Shown here one piece after another: positions 1-8,016 of a DNA stretch of 64,000 bases; position 1 is the stretch's first letter, and every line of letters begins with the position of its first letter. The stretch comes from Clostridia bacterium. Its GTDB lineage: Bacteria; Bacillota; Clostridia; Saccharofermentanales; Saccharofermentanaceae. The translations under genes and the position numbers were made by a program. The notes under the pieces are model-generated. The model searched no databases. It was not told where the DNA came from and saw only the letters and a program-made list of their open reading frames with translations. The DNA lies in NCBI GenBank assembly GCA_024403775.1, contig JAKSRE010000003.1, positions 1 to 64,000 on the forward strand, read 5' to 3'.

Positions 1-1
1 T

Positions 2-64
2 GTGGTAGCACTTATTGGTATTATTATCCTTCTTGCTAAGAGAAAGAATGACAAGAACAGATGA
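2..64 (+). CDS. C-terminal end of a membrane protein (partial)
   Basis: Only the last 20 codons are inside the window, ending in TGA at 62-64. They encode a hydrophobic stretch (VVALIGIIILLA) followed by a very basic tail (KRKNDKNR). This is the usual look of a C-terminal transmembrane helix with a short cytoplasmic tail under the positive-inside rule. It sits 39 bp upstream of a PP2C phosphatase and a Ser/Thr kinase and so may belong to the same signalling operon. Such operons often start with VWA- or FHA-domain membrane proteins, but nothing here identifies the family. Confidence 0.6.
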   Translation: MVALIGIIILLAKRKNDKNR

Positions 65-103
65 GTTGATGTATAATTAGGCAAATATTTATTTGAGGTG
101 TTT

Positions 104-877
104 ATGAATTACATAATTTCTGCATTAACGGATATTGGTATCACGAAGAAGACCAATCAGGATAGTTACCTTGGTCAGGTTTATGATACTTCAGTGGGCA
201 AAGTTGCTTTCGGAATAATGTGCGATGGCATGGGTGGACTTACTAATGGAGAATTGGCAAGTGCGACTGTTGTTGCAGAATTTGAAAAATGGGTGAAGAA
301 TAAGTTGCCTGTTCTTCTGGCTAATAATTCTTTGAGTGATGAGATTATTTCTGCAGAATGGATTCAAATTGCAACTAATTGTAATGAGACTATAAAACAG
401 TATGGAAGAAGAATTGGTTCAAATCTTGGAACTACTCTGTGTGCTATTTTGTTGGTTGGAAACAGATACTATATTATTAACGTAGGGGATAGTAGAGCAT
501 ATCTTTTGAATAATACACTAAATGTATTAACAAAAGATCAGACGGTTGTTGCTAGAGAAGTTGAACTTGGAAAACTTACTCTTGAGCAGGCTGCAGTTGA
601 TCCTAGACGAAGTGTACTTCTTCAGTGTATAGGTGCTTCAGATGTTATTTATCCTGATATGTTTTTTGGTACTGTTGAACCTAATAGTGTCTTCTTTTTG
701 TGTACTGATGGTTTTAGACACGAGATTACGCCTGAGGAGATTTATTCTTATTTGAATCCAAATGTAATTACTGGTACAGATGTAATTCAGAATAATATTT
801 CATGTTTGATAGAAGCTTGTAAGCAGAGAGATGAGCATGACAATATCAGTGTATTACTGATAAAGACCATTAACTGA
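104..877 (+). CDS. PP2C-family protein serine/threonine phosphatase
   Basis: This 257-residue cytoplasmic protein is a metal-dependent (PPM/PP2C) phosphatase and presumably reverses phosphorylation by the kinase encoded immediately downstream. The visible motifs are TNQD near residue 17, DGMGG near residue 41, GDSRAY in the middle, DGF for the second metal aspartate, and DNISV at the C terminus. Together these supply the acidic residues that bind the two metal ions. The length matches bacterial PrpC/Stp proteins. ATG 104 is chosen over GTG 98 because GAGGTG at 95-100 acts as the ribosome binding site and would overlap the GTG. The kinase starts 26 bp later, so co-transcription is likely. Confidence 0.93.
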   Translation: MNYIISALTDIGITKKTNQDSYLGQVYDTSVGKVAFGIMCDGMGGLTNGELASATVVAEFEKWVKNKLPVLLANNSLSDEIISAEWIQIATNCNETIKQYGRRIGSNLGTTLCAILLVGNRYYIINVGDSRAYLLNNTLNVLTKDQTVVAREVELGKLTLEQAAVDPRRSVLLQCIGASDVIYPDMFFGTVEPNSVFFLCTDGFRHEITPEEIYSYLNPNVITGTDVIQNNISCLIEACKQRDEHDNISVLLIKTIN

Positions 878-903
878 TTATTATTGAAGAGGATTTTTGT
901 TTA

Positions 904-2595
904 ATGTTAGAAATAGGTAGTCTTGTAGACGGAAAGTACAAAATACTAAGTGAGATTGGCCATGGCGGCATGAGCGTCGTTTATATGGCTATTAATGAGA
1001 AGGCTAATAAGACATGGGCTATTAAAGAGGTCCGTAGAGATGGTATAGTCAATTTTGAGGCGGTCAAGCAGGGTCTTACTGTTGAGACTGATATGATGAA
1101 GCGACTTAATCACCCTAACTTGCCAAGTATTGTAGACGTTATTGAGGGTGATGATACATTCCTTATCGTTATGGATTACATAGAAGGTATCTCATTAAAG
1201 AAAAAACTTGATGAAGAGGGTGCTCAATCTCAGGAAAATGTAATTGAATGGGCAAAGCAGCTCTGTGATGTTTTGGGCTATTTACATACAAGAACTCCTG
1301 CTATCATCTATCGTGATATGAAGCCTGCAAACGTTATGCTTAAACCTGATGGTAAACCAATGCTTATTGACTTTGGTACAGCACGTGAGTTTAAGGAACG
1401 TAACGTTGAGGATACTACATGTCTTGGTACCAGAGGATATGCTGCACCAGAACAATTTGGTGGTATGGGACAGACTGATGCCAGAACAGATATCTACTGT
1501 CTTGGTGCTACTATGTATCATTTGGTAACTGGATATAACCCAAGTGAACCTCCATATGAGATGCTTCCAATTAGATCTATTGATCCATCACTTTCGAGTG
1601 GATTGGAAAAAATCATACTTAAGTGTACTCAGCAGAATCCAAATGAAAGATATCAGTCTGCAAGTGAGTTGATGTATGATCTTGAGCATTATGAGGAAAT
1701 TGATGATAAGTACCGTAAGAAGCAGGTTACGAGAGTAGCAGTTTTTGTTGCGTCTTTGGTATTAGCAGTATGCTTCTTTTTTGGTGGGTTAACTTGCAGA
1801 TTGCTTTCGACAATGATGGCAAGTGATAATTATAATTATTTGTATGATGCTGCTGTAAGAAATACAGATCCAGAAATGAAAAGAGAATTATTTCTTCAGT
1901 GTATAGATGTTCCTGGAAAAAATGGAGATATTTCAGCATATTTAGGATTGGTAAAACTTTATATTAATGATAGTTCATTTTCAGTTGAAGAATCTACTGA
2001 GATTATTTCACTTGTTACAAATAATAAAGAGGCTTTGATAGAAAATCCTGAAGATTATGCAACTTTGTGTTTTGAAATAGGTTGTGCTTATTGGTTTTAT
2101 TATGAATACGGTGATGAAGCTGGTACAGATCGTTTTCAAATTCGTTCAGTAAGTGCGGTTCAATGGTTTTTGGACGTTATGACATATACTCAAGAAGACA
2201 GTGCTGATCGTAGAATGGCTGAAGCTTATTATAATATTGGTCTTTATAATCAAGAGATTCATCAGATGGACTTATCAGGTAGGGTAGATGGTCAATATTT
2301 GTTATTCTTTAATAACATGAGCATTTTATTGGATGAGATTGGAATGAAGGATTCAGAGAATCCAGTTGTTAGACTTGAGATTTTTGAGTGTTTTAGAAGT
2401 GTTATACAAGCCAATGCAACAGGCTTTAAACTTGATGGTATTACTGAAGCACAGTTGAATGAAGTTTGTGATAAGATATATGAATCTTTACCTAGGTTTA
2501 ATAAAAATCAGCCAGTAGTTTGTGATAAGGTTACTAATATTGAAAAATATGAATTGGAAACTAAGGAAGCTATTACGCTTGCATATTCGACTTAA
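904..2595 (+). CDS. Membrane-anchored serine/threonine protein kinase without PASTA repeats
   Basis: Residues 1-260 are a Hanks-type kinase domain. They contain a glycine-rich loop (GHGGMS), catalytic Lys41 (AIKEV), Glu62, YRDMKPAN with catalytic Asp138, DFG 156-158, and an activation loop with a Thr-Thr pair (about 171-172) before APE 181-183. A single membrane helix follows at about 277-299, so the last ~260 residues should lie outside the cell. This outer part has no PASTA repeats, unlike PrkC/PknB. It is rich in Tyr, Glu and Asp and looks alpha-helical, possibly TPR-like. The gene forms an operon with the PP2C phosphatase upstream and two membrane proteins downstream. The signal sensed is unknown. 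Confidence 0.93.
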   Translation: MLEIGSLVDGKYKILSEIGHGGMSVVYMAINEKANKTWAIKEVRRDGIVNFEAVKQGLTVETDMMKRLNHPNLPSIVDVIEGDDTFLIVMDYIEGISLKKKLDEEGAQSQENVIEWAKQLCDVLGYLHTRTPAIIYRDMKPANVMLKPDGKPMLIDFGTAREFKERNVEDTTCLGTRGYAAPEQFGGMGQTDARTDIYCLGATMYHLVTGYNPSEPPYEMLPIRSIDPSLSSGLEKIILKCTQQNPNERYQSASELMYDLEHYEEIDDKYRKKQVTRVAVFVASLVLAVCFFFGGLTCRLLSTMMASDNYNYLYDAAVRNTDPEMKRELFLQCIDVPGKNGDISAYLGLVKLYINDSSFSVEESTEIISLVTNNKEALIENPEDYATLCFEIGCAYWFYYEYGDEAGTDRFQIRSVSAVQWFLDVMTYTQEDSADRRMAEAYYNIGLYNQEIHQMDLSGRVDGQYLLFFNNMSILLDEIGMKDSENPVVRLEIFECFRSVIQANATGFKLDGITEAQLNEVCDKIYESLPRFNKNQPVVCDKVTNIEKYELETKEAITLAYST

Positions 2596-2606
2596 GGAGT
2601 TTTTTT

Positions 2607-3149
2607 ATGACAGTTAGTCAGTTAAATGTTTTAATGATTGTTTTGTTTGTATTAGCAGCTGTCTTTTTTGTATTAGCTATTGTCTTGTATTTTTTGCTTG
2701 ATGTTAAATATGCAATTGGAGTTATTACTGGTTTCTCTGCTCGTAAGGGAGTAGCGGCAATAGGTGCCAAGCAAAAAACAATAAAAGATCTTGATCCTAT
2801 TACTGATAAGTTAGCTGATCGTAATAAGATTCCTGTAAAGGCTCCTGCTGTAAATAATGTTGCTGCTCCAGCGCCAGTAGCTCCTTCGGTAAATCAAGCA
2901 GCATCTGCTGCAACAAAGGTTGATGAACTTGGCCAGACGACATTACTTAGTAATGAGGCTTCCAATTTTAATTATGGTGAGACTACTCAGTTATCAGCTG
3001 ATGAACCATCTGCTCCTATTGCGGTGGGTAGTTTTGGCGAGACTACTGATTTGTCTGTTCTTGAACCATCAGCACCAAATCCAAGTGTAAGCTTCGCTTT
3101 TGTTTGTGTTGAAGAGGTTCGCTTTACTGCTGGTACTTCTGTAATTTAA
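2607..3149 (+). CDS. Membrane-anchored protein with three G(E/Q)TTxLS repeats, candidate kinase substrate
   Basis: This 180-residue protein has no recognised enzymatic domain. Residues 8-32 form one hydrophobic helix, and the remainder is a low-complexity Ala/Pro/Ser segment. Three near-identical motifs occur at residues 109-115 (GQTTLLS), 124-130 (GETTQLS) and 144-150 (GETTDLS). Each gives Thr with Leu at +3, which fits the pT-x-x-(I/L/D) pattern read by FHA domains and resembles the ETTS phosphosite of mycobacterial GarA. The gene lies 11 bp after the kinase gene with a clear AAGGAG site. I infer a phosphorylated scaffold for the kinase. The C terminus ends in a short Phe/Val/Glu-rich stretch of unknown role. 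Confidence 0.7.
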   Translation: MTVSQLNVLMIVLFVLAAVFFVLAIVLYFLLDVKYAIGVITGFSARKGVAAIGAKQKTIKDLDPITDKLADRNKIPVKAPAVNNVAAPAPVAPSVNQAASAATKVDELGQTTLLSNEASNFNYGETTQLSADEPSAPIAVGSFGETTDLSVLEPSAPNPSVSFAFVCVEEVRFTAGTSVI

Positions 3150-3159
3150 GGATTATTTA

Positions 3160-3564
3160 ATGAGATATATTAAACTATCGATATTTTTTGCGTGCTGCGA
3201 TTGCTTGGCTTTAGCTGCCATTGTGTTTGTTAATACTACTGACATTAACGAGAAATCAGCTAAAATGATAGCTATTGCATCTATGTTCTGGATTTCATTG
3301 ATATTAGAATTTGTTTGTTTATATAAGGCTGGCAGGCATAAAGGAAATATTCGTCAGCCAAATAAATTTTTTTTCTCTAATAATGAAGCTAAGGTAGTTG
3401 ATGTTTGTATGTTAGTTACTATACTCTCGTTTGTTGTGATAAATATTTTTCATATTATTGATAAGACTGTAATACTACCTTTGTTTGCTTTTCTGTTTTT
3501 TACTGTTAATCTTCATTTCTTGTTGAATAGTAAGACATATAATCGATGCAAAGTATCAAAGTAA
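3160..3564 (+). CDS. Small four-helix membrane protein of unknown function
   Basis: The 134-residue product has four hydrophobic segments at about residues 5-25, 36-56, 80-100 and 104-122, with basic loops between (KAGRHKGNIRQPNK). It starts 10 bp after the TTxL-repeat protein, so it is probably the last gene of the kinase/phosphatase operon. No catalytic motif or known family is apparent. The first helix contains three cysteines close together (CCDC), which may be incidental. Confidence 0.6.
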   Translation: MRYIKLSIFFACCDCLALAAIVFVNTTDINEKSAKMIAIASMFWISLILEFVCLYKAGRHKGNIRQPNKFFFSNNEAKVVDVCMLVTILSFVVINIFHIIDKTVILPLFAFLFFTVNLHFLLNSKTYNRCKVSK

Positions 3565-3602
3565 GAATTTTGTGTTAGATTTTTATAATATTAATCTTTA
3601 TT

Positions 3603-3635
3603 TTGATAATCTACGCCATATTTCTATGCTATATT
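3603..3635 (+). promoter_or_regulatory. Probable sigma-A promoter for the aldo/keto reductase gene
   Basis: TTGATA lies at 3603-3608. Downstream, TGC-TATATT at 3627-3635 forms an extended -10, though the distance to the -35 is longer than optimal. An overlapping TATGCT at 3625 has 16-bp spacing. The site lies 30 bp upstream of the reductase start, after the end of the preceding operon. Confidence 0.35.
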
Positions 3636-3664
3636 ACCTTTAGATTTGTTAGCGGGAGGTTTTT

Positions 3665-4789
3665 ATGGAGACTCGTATTGTTAGAGGTTTTGACAAACCA
3701 GTGTCACTTCTTGGTTTTGGATGTATGAGATATCCAACAAATCATGATGGTTCTATAAATGAAGAATTAGCTGAAAGAATGATTATGAAGGCTTATAATG
3801 CTGGAGTGAATTATTTTGATACAGCATATCCATATCATGATAAGCATTCAGAATTGTTTACAGGTAGAATACTTGATAAGTTGGATCGTAGCACTTATTA
3901 TCTTGCTACAAAACTTCCTGTTTGGGAGATTAATAGTAGAGAAGAAGCTGAGAATATGTTCTTCAATCAGTTGAAGCGATTGAATAAGGAATATGTTGAT
4001 GTATATCTTCTTCACGCAATGGGAGAAGATAAGTTCGTTAAGATGCAGGAGTTAGGCGTTTTTGATTTGCTTTTCGAGCTTAAGGAGAAGGGATATATCA
4101 AAAATGTTGGTTTTTCTTTCCATGATGGATATCCTGTTTTTGAGAAGTGGATTAAAGCTGCTCCTTGGGATATAGTACAGATTCAGTTTAATTATATGGA
4201 TATCAACGAGCAGGCTGGAGAGAAGGGATTATTACTTGCTGAAGAGTTGGGCATTCCTGTAGTTATTATGGAGCCAATTAGAGGCGGTTCTCTTGCAATG
4301 ATTCCTGATGACTTGATGAATGAACTTGATGATATTGATAGTGGTAGATCCAAGGCTTCATGGGCTTTGAGATTTGTAGCTTCTTATGATAACTGCAAAG
4401 TTATTCTTAGCGGAATGTCTGATATGAGTCAGGTTGATGATAATCTTAATACTTTTATTAACTATAAGAAGCTTACGGATGATGAACAGAAGGCTATTTC
4501 TAATTTGAGAAGTAACTTGAATTCTCGTGTGTTTAATAAGTGTACAGGTTGTAGATATTGTATGCCTTGTCCTGCTGGAGTTGATATTCCACGAAGCTTT
4601 GGTATCTGGAATGAATTTGGTAAATATGGAAATGAAGGCCATACCAAGTGGGCATGGGGAGATATGGGAGAGAGTGCTCACCCTGTTAATTGTGTGAAGT
4701 GTGGAATGTGCGAAGAGGCTTGTCCTCAAAAAATATCGATTAGAGAAGATCTGGTCAAAGTAACAGAGTTAGTAGAATCGCTGAGGTGA
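3665..4789 (+). CDS. Aldo/keto reductase with C-terminal 4Fe-4S ferredoxin-like domain
   Basis: Residues 1-280 form an aldo/keto reductase TIM barrel. Evidence includes the LGFGCMRYP start, FDTAYPY with the catalytic Asp region, the ATKLP lysine, and LLHAMG. The last ~90 residues carry two cysteine clusters (CTGCRYCMPC and CVKCGMCEEAC) able to hold iron-sulfur centres. This architecture is common in anaerobes and is usually annotated only as a predicted oxidoreductase of the aldo/keto family. Substrate is unknown. The ribosome binding site GGGAGG lies at the proper distance from ATG 3665. The gene is monocistronic, with a terminator directly behind it. Confidence 0.9.
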   Translation: METRIVRGFDKPVSLLGFGCMRYPTNHDGSINEELAERMIMKAYNAGVNYFDTAYPYHDKHSELFTGRILDKLDRSTYYLATKLPVWEINSREEAENMFFNQLKRLNKEYVDVYLLHAMGEDKFVKMQELGVFDLLFELKEKGYIKNVGFSFHDGYPVFEKWIKAAPWDIVQIQFNYMDINEQAGEKGLLLAEELGIPVVIMEPIRGGSLAMIPDDLMNELDDIDSGRSKASWALRFVASYDNCKVILSGMSDMSQVDDNLNTFINYKKLTDDEQKAISNLRSNLNSRVFNKCTGCRYCMPCPAGVDIPRSFGIWNEFGKYGNEGHTKWAWGDMGESAHPVNCVKCGMCEEACPQKISIREDLVKVTELVESLR

Positions 4790-4812
4790 TTTTATATAGG
4801 GGTAAATAGAAG

Positions 4813-4845
4813 AGCGTCACTTGTTAGTGGCGCTTTTTTTCTTTT
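4813..4845 (+). terminator. Rho-independent terminator of the aldo/keto reductase gene
   Basis: AGCGTCAC at 4813-4820 pairs with GTGGCGCT at 4826-4833, with one U-G wobble and loop TTGTTA. A T-rich run follows. Confidence 0.9.
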
Positions 4846-4888
4846 AAATTGCTGTTAACAACGAATTAAAGTGAATAATCATGAAAGT

Positions 4889-4917
4889 TTTACATATATT
4901 TATAGTTGGTTAATAAT
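4889..4917 (+). promoter_or_regulatory. Probable promoter of the DUF4214 protein gene
   Basis: TTTACA at 4889-4894 and AATAAT at 4912-4917 are separated by 17 bp. This lies about 45 bp upstream of the start codon and after the preceding terminator. Confidence 0.45.
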
Positions 4918-4959
4918 TATCATTTATATGTAAGTTCTTTTTTGTTACAGGAGGTTATT

Positions 4960-6498
4960 ATGAAGTTTAAAAAAGTTTTAGCAACTGCACTTACAGTTAC
5001 TATGTGTTTTAGCTCATTAGCATTTAATGCTTTTGCAGATGGAACAACAGGAGTTAAGGATTTTGTTACGAGATGCTATAAAATTGCATTGGGACGCGAA
5101 CCTGATGAGACAGGCCTTCAAGGCTGGACAGATCAATTGTTGAGTGGAGATGCCTGTGGTGTATCAGTAGCTTATGGTTTTGTTTATAGTCCAGAATTTC
5201 AGAGTGCTGGCTATGACAATAGTACTTATGTAGAGAAGATGTATAATATGCTTCTTGGAAGAGAGTCGGATAGTGCTGGTAAGGCTAGTTGGGTTGAAAA
5301 ACTCGATAATGGTGAGAATAAGGAAACAATTTTCTATGGCTTCGCTAATTCTCAAGAGTTTTATAATCTTTGTAATGAGTACGGAGTATTCTCTGGATTC
5401 TATCTTCCAGGTGAAGGCATGCAGAAAAATGCTGCAATCAATGGATTTGTAGACAGATTATATACTATTTGTTTAGGAAGACATGGTGATCAGGGCGGTC
5501 ATAATGGTTGGGTAACTAATCTTTATAATGGCACAACTACTGGTTCAGAGGCTGCTTATGGTTTTATTTTCAGCCCAGAGTTCACTAATAAAAATCTTAG
5601 TGATAAAGAATATGTTTCCGTTTTGTATGCTACATTTCTAGGCAGACAGCCTGATGAAGTAGGTCTTAGTGGCTGGGTTGATCAGCTTTCATCTAAGAAT
5701 GCAACAAGAACAGATGTATTTAATGGATTTGCTAATTCAATTGAATTTGATGCTATTTGCGGTAATTATGGAATTGTAAAGGGAACTGCTAATTATGTTG
5801 ATACATCTGCACCTGAGACTGATGTTGCACCTACAGTAACTCCTGTTACAACACCAGAAGTTGAAATAACACCAACAACAGCACCTTCAGATGCTTTTGT
5901 ATTTACTTTTGACGGAATTGAAATAACGATTGGTAAGACAACAGGTCGTGATATTATTAATGATCCTAATACTGACTGGAATCTGGATCATAATTATTGG
6001 GAAGCAGGTGAAGAACCGGTATTTGAACTATTAGTTCGTTCCAAAGTTTATCACTTAATTAGCGAGGACTGGAATACAGATGAGTCTCTTTGGACAAATA
6101 GTACACCAATGTCCACATATGAAGGTATAGTTGACTGGTATGATGCGCATTTTGATAACGGTGCTTTAGGTTTTTTTGTTAGCGTTGAAGATTATGATGA
6201 AAATATTAAACCTCTTGATGTTGTGCCTTGGATGATTGAAATCGGAGATCATTATAATTATAAAAACTTTAGTGACCATCCAGAGTGTGATGTAAAGGGT
6301 ATTAACCTAGGTACATCATATGATGATATGATTAATACTTTAGGGGAGCCTTTTGGTCATCATGAAGTACCACTAAATGGTATTACTTATTGGTACTATA
6401 TCGATAATTGCTACTTGGGTTTCCTCATCCCAACAAATAAAACAAATATCTATCAGATTTCTATTTCTACTACAGATTCAGTTGTGACTATTGATTAG
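4960..6498 (+). CDS. Secreted protein with four DUF4214 repeats and a C-terminal domain
   Basis: The 512-residue protein begins with a classic signal peptide (basic MKFKK, hydrophobic core, predicted cleavage near AFA-DGTTG). Four repeats of about 60-65 residues follow, to around residue 285. They share the pattern YxxxLGRxPDxxGLxGWVxQL ... FxxSxEF, typical of DUF4214, a domain found in cell-surface and exopolymer-associated proteins. A Thr/Pro linker (about residues 290-312) leads to a ~200-residue C-terminal domain with many aromatic and acidic residues. I cannot assign this domain. ATG 4960 follows AGGAGG and is preferred over the in-frame upstream ATT/ATG codons. It probably acts at the cell surface, but its ligand is unknown. 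Confidence 0.8.
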   Translation: MKFKKVLATALTVTMCFSSLAFNAFADGTTGVKDFVTRCYKIALGREPDETGLQGWTDQLLSGDACGVSVAYGFVYSPEFQSAGYDNSTYVEKMYNMLLGRESDSAGKASWVEKLDNGENKETIFYGFANSQEFYNLCNEYGVFSGFYLPGEGMQKNAAINGFVDRLYTICLGRHGDQGGHNGWVTNLYNGTTTGSEAAYGFIFSPEFTNKNLSDKEYVSVLYATFLGRQPDEVGLSGWVDQLSSKNATRTDVFNGFANSIEFDAICGNYGIVKGTANYVDTSAPETDVAPTVTPVTTPEVEITPTTAPSDAFVFTFDGIEITIGKTTGRDIINDPNTDWNLDHNYWEAGEEPVFELLVRSKVYHLISEDWNTDESLWTNSTPMSTYEGIVDWYDAHFDNGALGFFVSVEDYDENIKPLDVVPWMIEIGDHYNYKNFSDHPECDVKGINLGTSYDDMINTLGEPFGHHEVPLNGITYWYYIDNCYLGFLIPTNKTNIYQISISTTDSVVTID

Positions 6499-6519
6499 GA
6501 ATAATAAAACTTAATTCTT

Positions 6520-6550
6520 GCTCCTCCTACTAAAGTGGGGGAGCATTTTT
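6520..6550 (+). terminator. Terminator after the DUF4214 gene
   Basis: GCTCCTCC at 6520-6527 pairs with GGGGGAGC at 6537-6544 across a 9-nt loop, with one wobble pair. A T-run follows. Confidence 0.85.
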
Positions 6551-6570
6551 ATATTTAGGTATTTATTAAA

Positions 6571-6603
6571 GCAAAAAAAAAGGCTTCCATTTGGAAGCCT
6601 TTT
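6571..6603 (-). terminator. Terminator of tRNA-Lys (possibly bidirectional)
   Basis: An 11-bp perfect stem (AAAGGCTTCCA / TGGAAGCCTTT) is flanked by an A-run on the left. Read on the minus strand this gives a stem followed by Ts, just 3' of the tRNA. The right flank also holds a few Ts, so it could act in both directions. Confidence 0.8.
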
Positions 6604-6606
6604 AAC

Positions 6607-6682
6607 TGGTGCACCTTCAGGGACTCGAACCCGGGGCCCACTGATTAAGAGTCAGTTGCTCTACCATCTGAGCTAAAGGTGC
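6607..6682 (-). tRNA. tRNA-Lys (anticodon CUU)
   Basis: The 76-nt minus-strand cloverleaf has acceptor GCACCTT/AAGGTGC, D-arm GCTCAGATGGTAGAGC and an anticodon stem ACTGA/TCAGT. The loop CTCTTAA gives anticodon CTT, and the T-arm contains GGTTCGAGTCC. The CCA end is encoded. It stands alone between terminators and the oxidoreductase gene. Confidence 0.97.
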
Positions 6683-6767
6683 GTGTGTTGTTTACTAACA
6701 ACGTGTAGAATTATACACATAGTAATTAGTGATGTCAACACTTTTTTTGAAAAAAGTTTATTTTTTT

Positions 6768-7874
6768 TCAGAACTTATATTCACTCATATCTGAAGATGA
6801 AAAGTTCTCATCAAGAGGCAAAGATATAGTTCTTTTAAGAAGAGCAGACTTATAGATTCCAAGAAGATTATCAACAGATGTATAGCCAGCTTTACCATCA
6901 GCAATTGGCTGATTATTTGTTCCAACCTTCTTTACAAGATCTGCATAAATGGCAGTGTGTGGATTGAGAGCATATGTGAATGATTTAATGCCACCATCTT
7001 TGAACTGACGCATAATATAAGATCCGTTAAGACTTTTTCCATCATTGTTGGTGATCTTAATAAATGGGATTTTTTTACGAAGACCAAGACTTATTACTCC
7101 GTCTGTACACAAAATGTTGAAGCTTGCTTCCTGACATTTAGGGGAAGTTGAAGTAGTACCTTCAATTTGAGCTAGAGCACCACTTTCAAGTCTTAATATT
7201 GCCATACCAGTATCATCTGCTTCCATGTTATGAGTGCGTTTGGATATTAAAGAAGTAGCCTCAACTGCATCTGAATTCATAAGCCATATAAGAAGGTCAA
7301 TGGCGTGTATTGTCTGATTCATCATCGCTCCGCCATCGCTTTTCCAAGTGCCTCTCCAGGCTGCAGAATCATAGTAGGCCTGATTGTGGCCCCATCTAAC
7401 AGTAATAGTACCGTGCGTAACAGTACCAAACTTTCCATTTTTTATGTCTTCCTGAAGAAGTGATACCAAAGGGAAATATCTATAAATATGTCCCATTGAG
7501 ATTTTTAAATTTAGTGAATTTGAAAGGTCATACAACTCGTGGCTCTCATTTGAAGACATTGTCATTGGCTTTTCGAGAAGGAGATTACAATTATGCTCCA
7601 AAGCGAATTTAGCAACAGAATAATGAAGACCTGAAGGAAGAGTAATTGCTACTATATCCGGCTTTAATTCCTCAATTGCAGTTTTGTAGTCGTTATATAC
7701 TCTTATATTATTGTTGTATTTGAGCTTTGAAGACGCGATAAGCTTATTTGCAGCGTCATTATTAGTATCTACTATAGCAACAAGTTTAAGGGCGTTTTTG
7801 AGCGTTCTGCACGCTTTTACGTGTTTATAAGCAACTCTTCCAGCGCCGATAATTATCAAAGATTTTTCTTCCAT
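6768..7874 (-). CDS. Gfo/Idh/MocA-family NAD(P)-dependent oxidoreductase
   Basis: The 368-residue protein starts with a Rossmann dinucleotide-binding motif (IIGAGRVAYKH). It contains the family EKP motif (LLEKPMTMS) near residue 100 and a C-terminal alpha/beta dimer domain with a GGAMMNQTIHAIDLL segment that carries the conserved substrate-binding Asp/His. Family members oxidise or reduce sugars, inositols and related compounds. The substrate cannot be read from the sequence. The gene is transcribed opposite to its right-hand neighbour and has only a weak ribosome binding site (GCGAGA) before ATG. Confidence 0.9.
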   Translation of the reverse strand: MEEKSLIIIGAGRVAYKHVKACRTLKNALKLVAIVDTNNDAANKLIASSKLKYNNNIRVYNDYKTAIEELKPDIVAITLPSGLHYSVAKFALEHNCNLLLEKPMTMSSNESHELYDLSNSLNLKISMGHIYRYFPLVSLLQEDIKNGKFGTVTHGTITVRWGHNQAYYDSAAWRGTWKSDGGAMMNQTIHAIDLLIWLMNSDAVEATSLISKRTHNMEADDTGMAILRLESGALAQIEGTTSTSPKCQEASFNILCTDGVISLGLRKKIPFIKITNNDGKSLNGSYIMRQFKDGGIKSFTYALNPHTAIYADLVKKVGTNNQPIADGKAGYTSVDNLLGIYKSALLKRTISLPLDENFSSSDMSEYKF

Positions 7875-7961
7875 CTGAAGTCTCGCTTTCTTTTAGTACA
7901 CTGTATTTTAACATAAACCTGTTACAAATATATTTCTTTTCGAAAATGGGATTTTTTTGCA

Positions 7962-7990
7962 TTCAAATAAGAACAAAAGTTTGTTATAAT
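7962..7990 (+). promoter_or_regulatory. Extended -10 promoter of the pyrimidine-nucleoside phosphorylase/ruv operon
   Basis: TTCAAA at 7962-7967, a 17-bp spacer and TATAAT at 7985-7990, preceded by TGT (extended -10). It lies 26 bp upstream of the start codon. Confidence 0.7.
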
Positions 7991-8004
7991 GTAAAAAAAC
8001 AAAC
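7972..8004 (+). promoter_or_regulatory. Candidate operator: AACAAA/TTTGTT inverted repeats over the -10 box
   Basis: AACAAA-AG-TTTGTT at 7972-7985 is a perfect inverted repeat that runs into the -10 box. A second AACAAAC arm at 7998-8004 pairs in palindrome with GTTTGTT at 7979-7985. Placement over the promoter core suggests a repressor site, but the protein is unknown. Confidence 0.4.
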
Positions 8005-8016
8005 GGGGTAACGCTT

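Noticed and set aside
98-106. GTG 98 as start of the PP2C gene
   Set aside because: It overlaps the GAGGTG ribosome binding site; ATG 104 fits better.
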